Below are positions 48,361 to 60,949 of a DNA stretch of 64,000 nucleotides, one piece after another; the first letter of the stretch is position 1, and every line of letters begins with the position of its first letter. The position numbers and the translations under genes were made by a program. Source of the DNA: Taxillus chinensis (taxonomy: Eukaryota; Streptophyta; Magnoliopsida; Santalales; Loranthaceae); the NCBI GenBank assembly GCA_023512835.1, contig CM042087.1, positions 45,232,749-45,296,748 on the forward strand. The letters are read 5' to 3'. Below the pieces are notes generated by a model. It did not search any database, was not told where the DNA came from, and saw nothing but the letters and a program-made list of their open reading frames with translations.

Positions 48361-50010
48361 GTGGCGGATATAGCAATGTCTCAGGCGATCATGGTGGTGG
48401 AAATGACATAAAGGGGCAACAAGGGTAGTTTAACCAATGCATGCATTAATCATGGATGATTTAAAAAAAAAAACGGGGGTGGTTTCCTTGTGAATCACCA
48501 AATACCTATTGTTGTATAGGAGAAAAAAAGTTATGAAAATAAATCATTCATATGAGTTTGAGTATATGAAAAGAATAAAAATGGATTAGACAACTTTTCA
48601 TTTCATTCCTTATATTTTTCGAGCCAAACAAGTCTATGCTAGTTAGAGTATCATCAACAATACTCTTCATTTTTTTTATTTACACGTATAATATTTTTTT
48701 CATACATGAAAAGTTATGTTACAACTTTAATTTTAATACTACTTTTAATTTATCTTTATTATTTTTAAAAGTTTATTTTAACTTTTTTATTCTTTTTATT
48801 AACACATGTGAGGAGAGAATAAATGTGAGAAAGAAAAAATTATATAATGTAAAGAGTGAATAGTCACTCTTTACAAATAAAAAGTAAACATAACATTTTT
48901 CAAATGTAAAAAGAAAAATAAAAAGTATATTAGAATAATACTTTTAGGTTTGACTCTTTAGGGTTTGAAATTTTTTTGTAATTTTAAAAATAACACGAGA
49001 TATTAAAACATATTATAAATTTTTTAAAAATTTTAAAAAGTATAAAACAAGGTAATATTATTTTTATCTTAAACACGGGACTACAAATTATCTACTTTAA
49101 GAAAAACCTTGTAAAACTAGATAGAATATATGATAGGTTATCTCAAATTAGAAATTTTTATTTCTAAATAATAGAAAAAATAAAAAAACAAAAAAAAATC
49201 ATATTTTTATTCTTTAAAACTTAAAAAGAAAATAGAGAAAAAATAATTTCACTAAAAAACAACTATTACGGCTTTGCTTGGTTGCTATGGAAAAAGGGTT
49301 GAGGTATGGAAAATGTGGAGAAAAATTAATTTCCCTTGTTTGGCATATATGGAAAGAGTATAGAAAATATATTGGAAAATGTGATAATATATTAAAATAT
49401 ATGGTATCATTTTCCATATCAAAGTGGCATGAAAAGAGAGGAAAGATGAACAGTAATTTATATTTTCAACATTACCCTTAATATCTCACTACTAATAGTC
49501 ATAAAAATGAGTAAAATTGATATTTCACATAATATTTTTTTTTATAATTCTAATTAAATTATAAAAAATATATTTTCTCCCTCTTTTTCATCCTAATCAA
49601 ATAATTACTTTTTCTATCATTTTTTTTTCATCTATTTTCTTTCTGTATCTTTTACGTATCAAATTTTTCCAACGTTATGCCAAGCAAAGGGTACATTCTA
49701 ACTAGCGATCAGTGAAAAGCGCGTGAACCCCACATTTTTCTTCCAAACACCAACCGTCGCCCACTTGCAATGCCAGTACGTAGCGAAGCTTCTTCTTCTT
49801 CTTCTTCTTTTAAAAAAAAATAATTACAAAATTTTATTTAGAAAAAAAAAACGAAAGCAAACGAAGAAGGAAAAGGACCGCAATCTCTGTACACCAATAA
49901 TAACCAACACACCAGACACAACAACCAACAACCTTGGCAGCCTGGTCAACACTTTGAAAAAGACATCCCTGTACAGACAAAGAAGAAAAAAAAACCAGCG
50001 TACGTCAACG
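48361..50010. other. Intergenic DNA left of the small membrane-protein gene
   Basis: AT-rich DNA with one clear MITE (49270-49691). The region 48640-48950 has a repeated CTCTTTA/TAAAGAG theme that may be another decayed MITE. No protein gene is supported. Confidence 0.45.
49270..49691. mobile_element. PIF/Harbinger-like MITE (422 bp)
   Basis: Tips are GGCTTTGCTTGG and, inward from the right, CCCTTTGCTTGG. TAC flanks both ends (49267-49269 and 49692-49694) as a 3-bp target duplication. The tips and 3-bp duplication are like Tourist-type MITEs, although their usual target is TWA. No coding capacity. Confidence 0.75.
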
Positions 50011-50539
50011 TCAATATGCGTAGGTGAGGCGATGAAGGCCGCGATCCCTGAGAATCCCGCTGTAGAGCGCCGCCCGGTTCGCCGGCATTCTAGCGATTTC
50101 ACCGCGGCGACTCCTCAACTCCGACGGCGGCGGTGGAGAACATCTCTCCTCCCCCCGCCCCAAACCACCCCTCACCTTCTTCCTACTAAATTCCTCGGTG
50201 CCGCCGACACGATCCACCACGTCCTCGGCGAATTTCACCTTTTTCTTCTTCTTCTTCAACCTCTTCCCACCTTAATGTCAAAAACAAAAACGCATATAGA
50301 TTGAAGGATTTTTCGAATGCACACACACACATCTCGAGTCAGGGAAAAGAAATGAAATTGTATGTACCGGATGAGATGCAAGGACGAGGGTATTGGTGTG
50401 GGGTCTGAAGTGCGGGGTCGAACTCGAAGGCGAATTGTGGGGGCCTGTGACGGCGGAGGGCGGCGAGGAGGATCACAGTGCCGGAGAAGGCCACGAAGGT
50501 GGCGAGAGCAACCTTCTGAGAACTCAGCAACGAAGGCAT
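50011..50539 (-). CDS. Small one-pass membrane protein, plant-conserved, unknown function
   Basis: A two-exon gene for a 143-aa protein. Exon 1 is 50539-50368 and exon 2 is 50270-50011, joined at phase 1 by a 97-bp GT-AG intron; the junction reads CISSGGKRL. Residues about 9-28 (KVALATFVAFSGTVILLAAL) form one hydrophobic segment. Then comes a short polar region, a lysine tract followed by VKFAEDVVD, and a C-terminal block MPANRAALYSGILRDR. I recall similar uncharacterised plant proteins with the FAEDV and NR.ALY.GILRDR blocks. The basic cluster after the membrane segment suggests the tail faces the cytosol. A (CT)n/(GT)n microsatellite (50624-50666 on the plus strand) lies about 85-127 bp upstream of the ATG, perhaps in the 5' UTR. 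Function is unknown. Confidence 0.78.
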
Positions 50540-50623
50540 GAGCAGGGTAGACGAGACGATCAGACGACGAGGAGAACAGAGAGTGGAAGAAAGAAATGTA
50601 GCGGAAACGAAGAAGAAAGAATT

Positions 50624-50666
<43 letters not shown>
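50624..50666. repeat. AC/GA microsatellite upstream of the small membrane-protein gene
   Basis: An (AC)n run passes directly into (GA)n. On the gene's strand this is (CT)n then (GT)n, a common type of plant 5' UTR repeat. Confidence 0.9.
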
Positions 50667-50668
<2 letters not shown>

Positions 50669-51971
50669 TTGTTTTAATTAATTGTTTCCCTCGATGTATT
50701 TAAGAAACAAAAAACATTAAAAAAAAAACATTATATTCAACTTGTTGTTTAATTTTAAAATAAAAAGGAACAAGAAAAAGATTGCGTGTCCGAATTGAAT
50801 GAGATATTAACTGCACTTTCGATTGAAGTTTGAAAATTAGAAGCGGCCGGCGTGTGGGTGTGGGGTTCGCAGCGGCGCGAGCCCTTCTGGACCGAAGCTT
50901 TTGCAATGAAGAGGACATCTGTGAGCCTTTTCGGTGCACCGCACGGTAAGGCTGCCGTCACATCACGCCTCCCGTGATGTAACTTTTTTCCCCCCTACCC
51001 GCCCCTGTTTAATTGATATTTTCTTTTACTGTCGGCGGGCGTGGCGTGCAACTTCAACTTGCGACTACGCCAGTTTGATGTTTGATCAAACGATCAGAGT
51101 TTCATTTGAAAATAAATAGTTAAATAAATTTACAATTTTGATCGTTCGATCAAGAGCGATTATGAATGGATACCATCCTACTTATTATATTCATTCTCTT
51201 ATTATCAACGCTCTATATATAATAATTTATATTTATATTTATATAGACAAATATAATAGATATATTTTTAATGTTTAAATAAAAAATAAAATATATATTT
51301 AGAATTTAATAATTAACCCTGTGATCGGTAAGATGTAGAAAAAGTGTGAAAAAAATTTAGATGGAAAAGAGATGGAAGAAAAAGATATGAAAAGAAAAAT
51401 GATAGGAAATATATTTTCTATAATATTGTTTGGTTGGTATAGAAAAGGTATAGAAAATTTATAAAATAAATTTTTTTTATTATTTAGTAAAAAATTTTAA
51501 AAAATAAATAAATTTAAATTACATAAATACCATTTTTAACCTTGTTATTGGAGACACCCAAATCGGCAGAAGTGATGCGTGGGCTTAATCATTAAAAGGG
51601 TATTTTTGGAATCAAATAATACTGTAGTTTTTTCATATATAATTCCGTCATTTGATATGTAACAAAAATATAGCCGTTATCTATTACTTTTTCATGGTTA
51701 CTGTTTGTTTTTTACTCCATCCAAACAAGATAAATTTTATTTTCTCTGCCTTTTCCATATCTGATCCGGTTTTCCATAGAAAATCCACACTTACCAAACA
51801 GAGGGTAAATTTATCAAATAAAACCAAAATTAAATATAAGATAATTTAATTTAAAAAATTAATTTAAACATTTTACATCTTATATTGATTTTATTTGATA
51901 ACTATTGATTAGTTTGATTAGTAGATATTAAATATATATTTTATTTTTTATTTGAACATACAAATAATGTC

Positions 51972-52025
<54 letters not shown>

Positions 52026-54718
52026 ATAGTGTGCACATGCGCGCGCATTACTTAGTCTCACGTTACTCAACACTCAAATCTCTAAGGGGTTTTTAGGCCT
52101 TACAAATATGCATAAAGACTTTTATCGTGATGATATAACAATTATTACTACTAACCAAATTAGCATTTTTTTAACAAGTCAAGTTGAGAAGCTATCAAAA
52201 GTGACATTCCATCATAATAAAATGAGGTTCATTTCTCAAATATTCATCATAATGCAACTTTTCTTTTTATTTTTCTCGAACTACGGTGGCATAAAATATA
52301 GAATGATAAACGAACATGAGGTCTAAAAAAAATATGTTCCCTCAACATTTAAATTAAGATTAAATCACAAAGATTACAAATAGAAATACCTCATTTACAA
52401 AAAAAATCACATCCAAATAAATTACAACAATTAGCTATACATAAAGGGTGTTCACGCCACTACACATCACACACAACACAATTGAATTTCTTTCTCTAAT
52501 TTTTTTCCCACAAACATAAATAGGACATACATGGATGGTTGGCCAAGTCACCTACATATGATATGCAATAAAGCTCTTATTTTGTTGTTTTTCTTCTTTT
52601 CAATAATTATTTAATCTTTTTTATTTTATTTTTAGTTTTTTACAACATTTTTTTCCAATATGTTTTACAAAACATGAAAAAAACACACGAATGAAATGTG
52701 TGAAAAAAAAAAAACCAAGTCATGACCTATAAAGCACAACCTAGACAACTAAAGTCAATGCAACATGTAACTCTAGCTCAACTATACTCACACTAACCCA
52801 TTACCATAGTGTAACTATGCAAATACTTGCCCAAGCTCACTAACTAGAAGGATAATCACACATGAAAAAATAATTTATGCATGAAATTTATCGCTTAAAA
52901 CACGCGACCCCAACAAAATATACAACATTTACCATCAGAATGAAAGACCTGGCATAAAATCCAAGTCCAAGGTCAAACATGTGTAATGATATCTTTAAAA
53001 GCATAACAAATACCAATACATAGGCTTAAAGGCATTATCACTCAAACCAAACTACATATCACAATTCATAACATGGTAAATGAAGAAAAAAATCACAAAA
53101 AACTAGTATATCTAAAAATGTTCTCATTGTGAAAAGAGAACATGCATCAACAAAAAAAAAAAAAAAAACATAGCTCTCATGTTGATTCGAAGTAAACTAG
53201 TTTAATATATTGAGACTTAGCTCGATCCGAACCTTCAACACTTAGAAATTTATTTGAAAACTCAAATTTTTTGAATAAGTCCATCAATATTAATGTACTT
53301 GCTTGATTTAATCACATCAAAAGATCCAAAATTATGGACACTTCATATCTAAATCTCTCAGCCTTATATCATAGATTTTGATAAACATAATTGATGTTTC
53401 GTAATTTACGACATAAAAAGGTAATTATAGGTCGTATAATGGTGCAAAAGCCTATGTAGTTGAGCATGTAAGTGACAAATTATATATATCTACCAAAGTA
53501 GGTGTAATAAACATTTAGACTAGCATGAGGATGACATATCAATAGGATCCAACCAGTTTTTATGTCTTGTTACTTTTATGAAACTTTATTGGGTGATAAA
53601 TTGAGGTTTATTAACTATCATGTCCTTACTATTGATAGTTGGTTGTATCAAGCCTCCTTATCCAATCATATTTGATGTATGGAGATCACTACACTAATGC
53701 ATGTATATAGATTCCTAGATAGTAACCACTATAAAAGTTAGGGTATTAGATTTTCTAATCCAACTAATAAGCTTGCCTCTATATATATTTTGTATATAGA
53801 AAACACTACACAGATGCAAATATTGGAATCTGATGAATATTTATTAAACTATTTACCTCCTTATACATATTTTTAAACCATATTTACATAATGGACTTAT
53901 AGTTATTTTCATTGTGATTATGCCTATGACTTTATATTTTATTGTATTATTTAGGTCTCATATTTGACCATACTTTATATTAGTAGACCATGTATAATCT
54001 TATTGTTATATATGTCATATTGCACTTCAAGTTATATCATACATGTGACATATTGTCTATCATGTGTGATGATACAAAACGACATATTAAGATATTATAT
54101 GTTATATAGTTTATTTTGGCAATACTCATTAAATCTTTAAATTTTTGGGTATGGACAAGCAAAGTCTCCAGAGGTTCCAAAATTTGGGAACAATTTGTCA
54201 TTATCAACAATAATAGTTTTGATTACTTAAATTGTTTTGGTATAACCCAAATTTTTTAATGTTTTTAATCCTCCTCTATGTATATCATAAAATTGGGCTT
54301 CATGGTCTGAAGCCCAGACTCAACCCACTGTGTTACCAATAGACGTAAAGTGGTTGATAGAAGCACAAAAATGATATATTTTCGTCAGATGGGCCTGCGA
54401 GCCAGAGACGTGGACGGTTTCGGAATGATGTGAAACGATTGATTTCTGGTGAAGGTTCCGTCCGAGGGTGGTGAAGACGCAGCCCAGGCGGGGCGAGATA
54501 TTTTGATTGTTGAGGTCGTCGATAATATTTATTATTTTTTATTATTATTATTAAAAAGCTATCAGACGAAACGGGTCGGGCCCAATCGCGCGTGCGAGGA
54601 TAGGATATTTGGGCCAAACATACGGCTGTGGATCGGGCCGACCACCGGTGGGACCTACACACATCTACTGGGTCCTATCAACGGCTCAGATCTACTCCGT
54701 ACGTCCATACCTCTGGAA
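50667..54718. other. Intergenic DNA, 50.7-54.7 kb
   Basis: Mostly AT-rich, with one PIF/Harbinger-like MITE (51424-51805) and an AT/TG microsatellite (51976-52027). Otherwise I found no coding region, LTR pair or structured repeat I could defend. Confidence 0.5.
51424..51805. mobile_element. PIF/Harbinger-like MITE with TAA target duplication (382 bp)
   Basis: TAA occurs at 51421-51423 and 51806-51808. The tips are TATTGTTTGGTTGGTATAG and, inward from the right, CCCTCTGTTTGGTAAGTG, sharing the TGTTTGGT core. It is AT-rich inside and similar in design to the MITE at 49.3-49.7 kb. Confidence 0.75.
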
Positions 54719-54728
54719 GAATATAAAC
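54719..54728 (+). promoter_or_regulatory. Candidate TATA box of the TPR-like gene
   Basis: GAATATAAAC lies about 150 bp before the ATG, followed by a pyrimidine-rich leader with repeated CCGTCCCC. The spacing fits a plant promoter. Confidence 0.5.
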
Positions 54729-54876
54729 GCTGCAGATCGTCCCCGTCCCCGTCTACGTCTCCGTCCCCGACCCGTACCTCACATGGATCGTCAGAGTGCG
54801 AGATATTTTCTCGCCGTTCGCTAGGGTTTTGGAGCTTTGTGTTGTTTCAGTCTCGCGGTTTTTCATTCAATCGATC

Positions 54877-55973
54877 ATGCTTCTTCGTAGTTCTTCGACG
54901 CCTATCTCGAGTTCCAAGAGATGGTCTTTGTTACCGGAGCCGGATTTCTGCCGTCGCCCTCCTCAGCGGCGACCAATAAGCTTCGCGGCGTTGTCAGCTG
55001 CCCTACCTACGTCCTCCGGCGGTGATTCGTCCCGGCGGATGATGTCCAGAGCCGTCTCCGAGACCGATCTCAGGGACGCCTTCCCGAAGAAGAAGGCGGC
55101 TCTTTCTTCCTCGCCCGAGGCAGGGGAGGAGGAGACTCCGTTGCTGGATCGGTGGTTGTCGAGTTCCGGATTGGATCTGGACGAGGAGTGCATCGTCGGG
55201 GGACGAAATCTGGGGTCGTCGCCGAGTGCGTTCGTGGATGGAGGAATCGGAGGTGGCGGAGGACGGCGCATCTGCGGCGGCCGAGGAGGATCCGACGGCG
55301 CCGGCGATGAGGATGGGAGTTCTAGTTATTGGGACTCGAATCAGCGGAGCGGCAGTACGGATGCCTATTACCGGAAGATGATCGATGCTAACCCTGGCAA
55401 CGCAATCCTCTTGGGGAACTACGCCAAGTTCTTGAAAGAGGTATATGATTATCGAAATTTCAGATCTGTTTTTTTTTTCTCTTTCTCTTTTAAATATTTA
55501 GCTCGTTAAAGAGTGCTCTAGTTCTGATATTGGATTTGGGATGGGAACAGGTTCGTGGAGATTTAGGCAAGGCGGAGGAATATTGCGGAAGAGCGATTTT
55601 GGTGAATCCAAGCGACGGGGACGTGTTGTCTCTGTATGCGGGGCTGTTGTGGCAGAGCCATAAGGACGCTCCACGCGCAGATAGTTACTTCAATCGAGCT
55701 GTTCAAGCTGCTCCTGACGACTGGTAAACTCGAGTTCTTTGTTTTGGGAAGGAAAAAAATTATTGGGTACTTTTTGGAATCGAATCATTTTGGTTGGGGA
55801 TTATGATAATTTATTGATGATCGATGGATGATTGTTTCAGTCATGTCCTGGCTTCATATGCTCGGTTCCTGTGGGATGCTGAAGAAAACGATGAAGAAGA
55901 AGAAGAAGGAGGAGAGGATAGCACTTCTCTGAGATCACAGCCGCCTCTGATGAGCGCCCCCAAGCGCACATAA
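54877..55973 (+). CDS. TPR-like superfamily protein
   Basis: Three exons (54877-55440, 55551-55723, 55841-55973) give a 289-aa protein; the junctions are KFLKE/VRGD and PDDC/HVLA. The first ~160 residues are low in complexity (Ser- and Gly-rich, with [13 protein letters not shown] and an acidic segment). From about 163 come TPR-like helices: [40 protein letters not shown], then [20 protein letters not shown] and [11 protein letters not shown] run of glutamates and a short tail ending PKRT close it. The helix set matches the plant TPR-like family I recall for Arabidopsis At1g80130 and At5g20190, whose role is not established; TPR repeats usually bind other proteins. An in-frame ATG 27 codons upstream lies too close to the likely start of transcription, so MLLRSSS was chosen. 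Confidence 0.88.
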
Positions 55974-58900
55974 TTTCTTCTCATAAATAACGCTTGACTT
56001 TACACTTGGTTGTCGTCCCTCCCCTCAGTTAGTTAGCAGAGTGTGGAAATAAATGATAAGTGTTAATTGATAAATGATAAAGCCGCATTTGCTTTTGTTT
56101 TGGGGCAAAAAAATATTTTCCTTTCTGCTTTTGTCTGGTCTTTGTGTTTTGTTCTAGGAAATGGTTTTCTATTCTTCCCATTATATCTTTGAGTTATGTA
56201 AAAGTGTAAAACTATAGGTAAATGAACTTTTTTTTTGTTTTTGAAATAGCCTGTGAATATGTTACAGTTTCTTTAAAAATGTTCTCAACTCATTCGGGCC
56301 AATAAAGTCTGAAATGAATTCTACTTTGCTAAAAGTCTAAAAATATATCTGAGTTGAGTGGGTCTATACCAATCTTTTTTAGTCCCGTGCCAAAGGTAAA
56401 GGTTGAACTTTCACCGCTGCCAACAAAAATAATTGCCCATTTCCCTGTCAGATGAGAACTTTTAAATTTAGTTATTTATTATTATTATTGTTAAATTCTA
56501 TTAAACTTTTGAAGTGTGGATATGTATAGTTTCGGATACTTCATCGTATTGGTATTTTATTTGGACTGTTTTTACAGACAAATCGGAGAAACTAAGATGA
56601 TTTGGGAGAACCGGTGATTGTTTTTAAAATAATAAATTAATATTTAATTTATTTTATAAATTTTTATTTAAAATTAATAATTTATTGTAATATTTTTAGA
56701 ATTTAAATTTAATTTTTTATTATGAATTTATGTCATTAAATATTTAAATTTATTAAAAATTTATATTAAAAATACATTAAAAAATAAATAGCATTATATT
56801 AGCATAGTATTTTAAGGTATTAATTAAAATTTATTTGTATTAATTTATTCCAATATGGGTTGTATTTGGTTATTTATTTGGATTCTTGTTTTGGGATTTT
56901 TTTGGGCTTAGCCCGCATGACTTTTTGGATTATTAATAACTACGTTATATTGTTATTCGTAATTTGAAATTCATCTTTTGTCTCATAGCTTAGTTTGATA
57001 ATATTTTACTTTTATAAGAAACTGATTTTAACTATGCTGAAAAAATAAGTTACTGTTAAAATAAGCAGATTAGTGTTTGGTAAAATATAATTTTAAAAGT
57101 ACTATAAATTTTAAAAATAAATAATAAATGTTTGGTCAATTAAAAATAAAGGTACTTGTAAAAATCTAAAAGACATAATTATCTTTGTATTATGATTTTA
57201 AAAAATATTAAAAATTAATCATTACCCTCTCCTCGTTCCCATCCACCTACCCCCTCTCCCCTATTATAATTAATAATGTTAGTTATTAATTCCTTTTCTA
57301 TTTATATACGTAAATTCAATTGAATGTTTAATATGTTAAAGATTTTGATTAAAATTTAATAACAGTTTAAAGATATATAAGAAAATTTATTAAAATTCAT
57401 AACTTAGTTAGTTTTATATTAACATAAAACCTAAATAATTGAAAAGTCTAATTCTAATGTTTTTTTTCCTAAAATAATTTATAAAAATTAAATATATAAA
57501 AATTACACAAAACTTCACGAATCATGTACAACACCTTCAACAAATAATATTCTTTTTTTTTCCTTGTACCAAAGTTCACCCACATCAAAGACATTAATTT
57601 TCACTACACGAAATGAAATCAACACAAAACAACACATTTTTTTTTCACAAATCACGCCTTTGTACAACAATCATGATTCATGCACAACACAACGTGCTTT
57701 GTGTTTTTGGCCAATTCATTATCAAGTTGACAATTTTCATCATTTTCTCACCTAAAAAATTTATCAAATCATGAATTTCCCATAGCCTATTTTCTCAAAA
57801 TGTAAACAAAAAATTGATGAGGATTATAATAACATAGTTACTTTAGCGCTAGACACTAGTAACTTCTCCAAAATGAGATTTGAATCTCCAACTCTTTTCT
57901 CTAGCACCAAAATATGAAACACGGGATGTAATTTCGGAGAAGATGACAACTCAAACTTCAAACTATCTTACCTAACCGCTCTAAAAGCAATAGTAACAAA
58001 TTTTATATAAAAGTATATTTTTTCATTTAGAGGAAAAACAATAACAAGTTATATAATAATTCTCACAACAAAATTATTATATTTAACTTTATATACAGTT
58101 TGTGTAAATGTTTCTATTATATCAGAAAGCATTGTTTATTCTATATAACTATTAAATTACATAATAAAAAGTTCTTTCACCTCTCACATTCACATTTTTC
58201 ATAACTTTTACTTTTTTTTAAATTGTAAAAAAATATTATTAAATAAATATAGTATAAAAAATGTTTTAACGATATAGATAATACTTTATATAATCTATTA
58301 TGGTAGATATTTGTATAAAGAAAAAAAAGCGATTTAAATATGTAAATTTAATAAAAATATTTAAAAATATAGTAAGACTGTCCTAGCACCTTAAAAGTCC
58401 TATAGTACCATTGTGACAACTTTACATTTAACTTCATATGCAAATATATTTGTCAAGATGACTTAAGCTTTAGGTAAACATAATCGCTAGGCTCAAATGA
58501 CAAATCACACCCACCGGGATCATAATACTTCATTTTCCTTTGGTCTAAACATCATCTTTAGCCACCGACTTTCCCTTTACTTCTTCATTGCAAGTTTTTC
58601 TCTTCACCTAAGAGCTTATCCACTTTTTATCAATAGTATTGTATCAATACTCCACATCAAGAGATGAACTCCTTTGGTTTTTTTGTTTCTCGTAGCAATA
58701 ATATCGAAGGTAGTGCTTAAAATAATAAAATAATATTGAATAAAACTTTATTCAATGTTAAGTATTTGATTCACCATTTTGTTTTGGCGGTCTATTTTTG
58801 ATTTTTTTTATAATAAAATAATTTAGGATAATGTAGTATATGAGTTTAATATAAAAATAAAATTTTTTTAAAGTAAAAGGATTGAATCCAAAAATAATTT

Positions 58901-58999
58901 CTTCCCATTGGTAATCCAAAAAATACCCTAACAGTCACTTTTTTCCTTCTCTTTTTTCCTTTTTTTAAGCCACATGTCAATCTTTGGTTAGTTGATAAT
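55974..58999. other. Intergenic DNA downstream of the TPR-like gene
   Basis: AT-rich. Sequence at about 56580-56850 resembles the interior of the MITE at 46.95-47.44 kb, including TTATGTCATTAAATATTTAA-like text. No gene or intact element is supported. Confidence 0.5.
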
Positions 59000-59700
59000 A
59001 ATAAAAATGATATAAAAACAAAAAAACAAAAAAAAAAACTACAGTCACGGCCCACGTACAAAACCGACCCCTATCTCCATCAGGACCGTCACTTACCCCG
59101 CGGCGTCTTCTTCCTCTTGTACCTTCTTCTCCTTCCTCAACGCCACACCATGGCCGCCGCACCAGCCAGAGCTCCACATCGATGCTAGCCCACACCTATT
59201 CCTTATGCTCTCATCCTCTTCCCTCCCTTGGATCGAGTCCATCCGAGCCACCAAACCCTCTAATCCCTCGGCCGGACTCAACCCATCAATACTCCTCTCT
59301 CCATAACCTTCTATAAAAGCCTAACAAAAACCATTGCAAAAGGAGGGGGCTCTCTTGATTTACAAAAACCTAGCTACAATCTCTCAGTCTCTCACCTCCC
59401 TCAATCCCTAGAGAGTTCCCCTGGTGGCCGGAATCACTCCTCTGGTCGCCGTCATTTCCATGCCCTCACCGTCGTGGCTGTCAATCCTAATTCAGTCGGC
59501 CAATCCCATCGCCTATCATGCTTCTTCATCACCTCAGTAATCGGAGCGCAGGCGGCTGAAGACGATGGTTGATCGAGGTTCGTGATTCCCGGTTGCTGCC
59601 TGAGGAATCCAAAAGAAGGGGATTTGGCTCGTGACAGTGAAGAAAGCTCGTTGGCTTGTTTGTTGGTGGGTTTAACGTTCAACGCCTGATGTTCATGCTT
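59000..59700 (+). promoter_or_regulatory. Promoter-like GC-rich island with TATA box
   Basis: A TATA-like CTATAAAAGCC (59311-59321) is followed by a CT-rich leader with CAATCTCTCAGTCTCTCACC and a GC-rich stretch up to about 59600. It looks like the start of a transcript or the promoter half of an LTR. No credible ORF follows, so a non-coding transcript, dead gene 5' end or LTR are all possible. Confidence 0.4.
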
Positions 59701-60535
59701 ACTGATTCATGTTTATATGTTCGATGCATATTTTATCGTTGTTTGTTGCTGTGTTTTTTTCCCCATGTTTCTGTTCTCTGATTTGTGATTGTTTCGTCTC
59801 TGTATTGGAATGTTTGTGTTTTTTTTTTCTCTCATGTTTCTGTCTGTGACCAGTTGCTGTGTTGCTAGGTTTTATAATATTTTTTTTTTCCCATTTTTTT
59901 GCCTCTGATTCAAGTTTCTATATTAGCTTGTGCTTAACAGGAAGCATCATATAAGAACATGATAAGCCTGTTTTAGAATATAGTATAAGACCATTATGCC
60001 GTGTTTCATATTTCTCGTGACATTTTTTTGTTGTTGTGTTTCGTCCCTTTCTTTTCGTTTTAGCTGTGTTGCTGTCTAAGTTATTGTTTTGTCGTTGTGT
60101 TTCTCTATGTTTAGGTTGCTTTGTTTCATAATGTTTGGTGGTAAAAAAACCTTTTAGCCCTTTATCCGTTTCGGTATGGCCATGATTAATCTCCCCTCTG
60201 AATGTTCTGATTTTTGTTTGCTCTGCTTATTTATGTCAACCTCGTTTGGGTTTATAAGAGGTATATGGTATATGGATAATCTGGTTTATATTTCAAAGCA
60301 TTTGTTTTAATCTCCTAATATGGAAAAACACTTCTGGGGGGACGAATGCAATTGGACCTTATATTGACACCAATTAATTCTTTTGAATGTTTTTGCAATT
60401 TTCATGTTTATCTCTTTCTCCAATCCAATACTTTTTTCCTATGATAAAAGATGTAAGAGATTGAATAATTTTTAGTAGGTTCAACCATCCTCACAATCAT
60501 TCAACACATGGCCTTTAAGGTTCTACTAAACTCAT

Positions 60536-60560
60536 GGCTCTGATATCAACTTGTCACATT
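60536..60560 (-). other. Possible LTR end and tRNA-Met primer binding site
   Basis: On the minus strand the text reads TGTGACAAGT then TGATATCAGAGCC, close to an LTR end followed by the initiator tRNA-Met complement (TGGTATCAGAGCC). No LTR start or coding region was found nearby, so this is a hint only. Confidence 0.4.
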
Positions 60561-60701
60561 TTCAAATTACAGGAAGCATTAAAGGCAAGTAACTTTCCAT
60601 GCCTCTACTTAAAGAGGTTGGTGAGATGTACCACTAGTACAAGCATATAACAAAGATACACGTTTACTTTTTCAATGAAATGACAAGAGCATAATATGAA
60701 G

Positions 60702-60735
60702 TGACACTTGTACACTTATAAGTGTACAAGTGTCA
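60702..60735. repeat. Perfect 34-bp palindrome
   Basis: The 17-bp half TGACACTTGTACACTTA is followed at once by its exact complement, with no spacer. Confidence 0.95.
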
Positions 60736-60949
60736 TCAATAAACCATAAGACATTATTTAAGGTAAAAACTAAACAAATACAACTATTCACGAATTTTTG
60801 TCCGGTAGAAAAGAGTTTCTCATACACAAGATCTCACAGATTCATAAAGAAAATTTCACATACATTAGTTTGCTTTAAGGAAGGTTCTGGCTTGGTTACA
60901 AGTTCCTCAGTTAATTCCGGTCTACAATTGGAAAAAAGTCAATAGAGTA

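Noticed and set aside
48361..48375. Primer binding site after the copia LTR at 48.08-48.36 kb
   Set aside because: The bases after TATAACA do not match the initiator tRNA-Met complement, and no gag or pol follows.
49723..50304. 193-codon plus-strand ORF
   Set aside because: It is the antisense shadow of the small membrane-protein gene's second exon plus low-complexity flanks. The minus strand has proper splice sites and conserved motifs.
54333..54662. Minus-strand ORF upstream of the TPR-like gene
   Set aside because: It overlaps the GC-rich promoter of the plus-strand gene and shows no domain.
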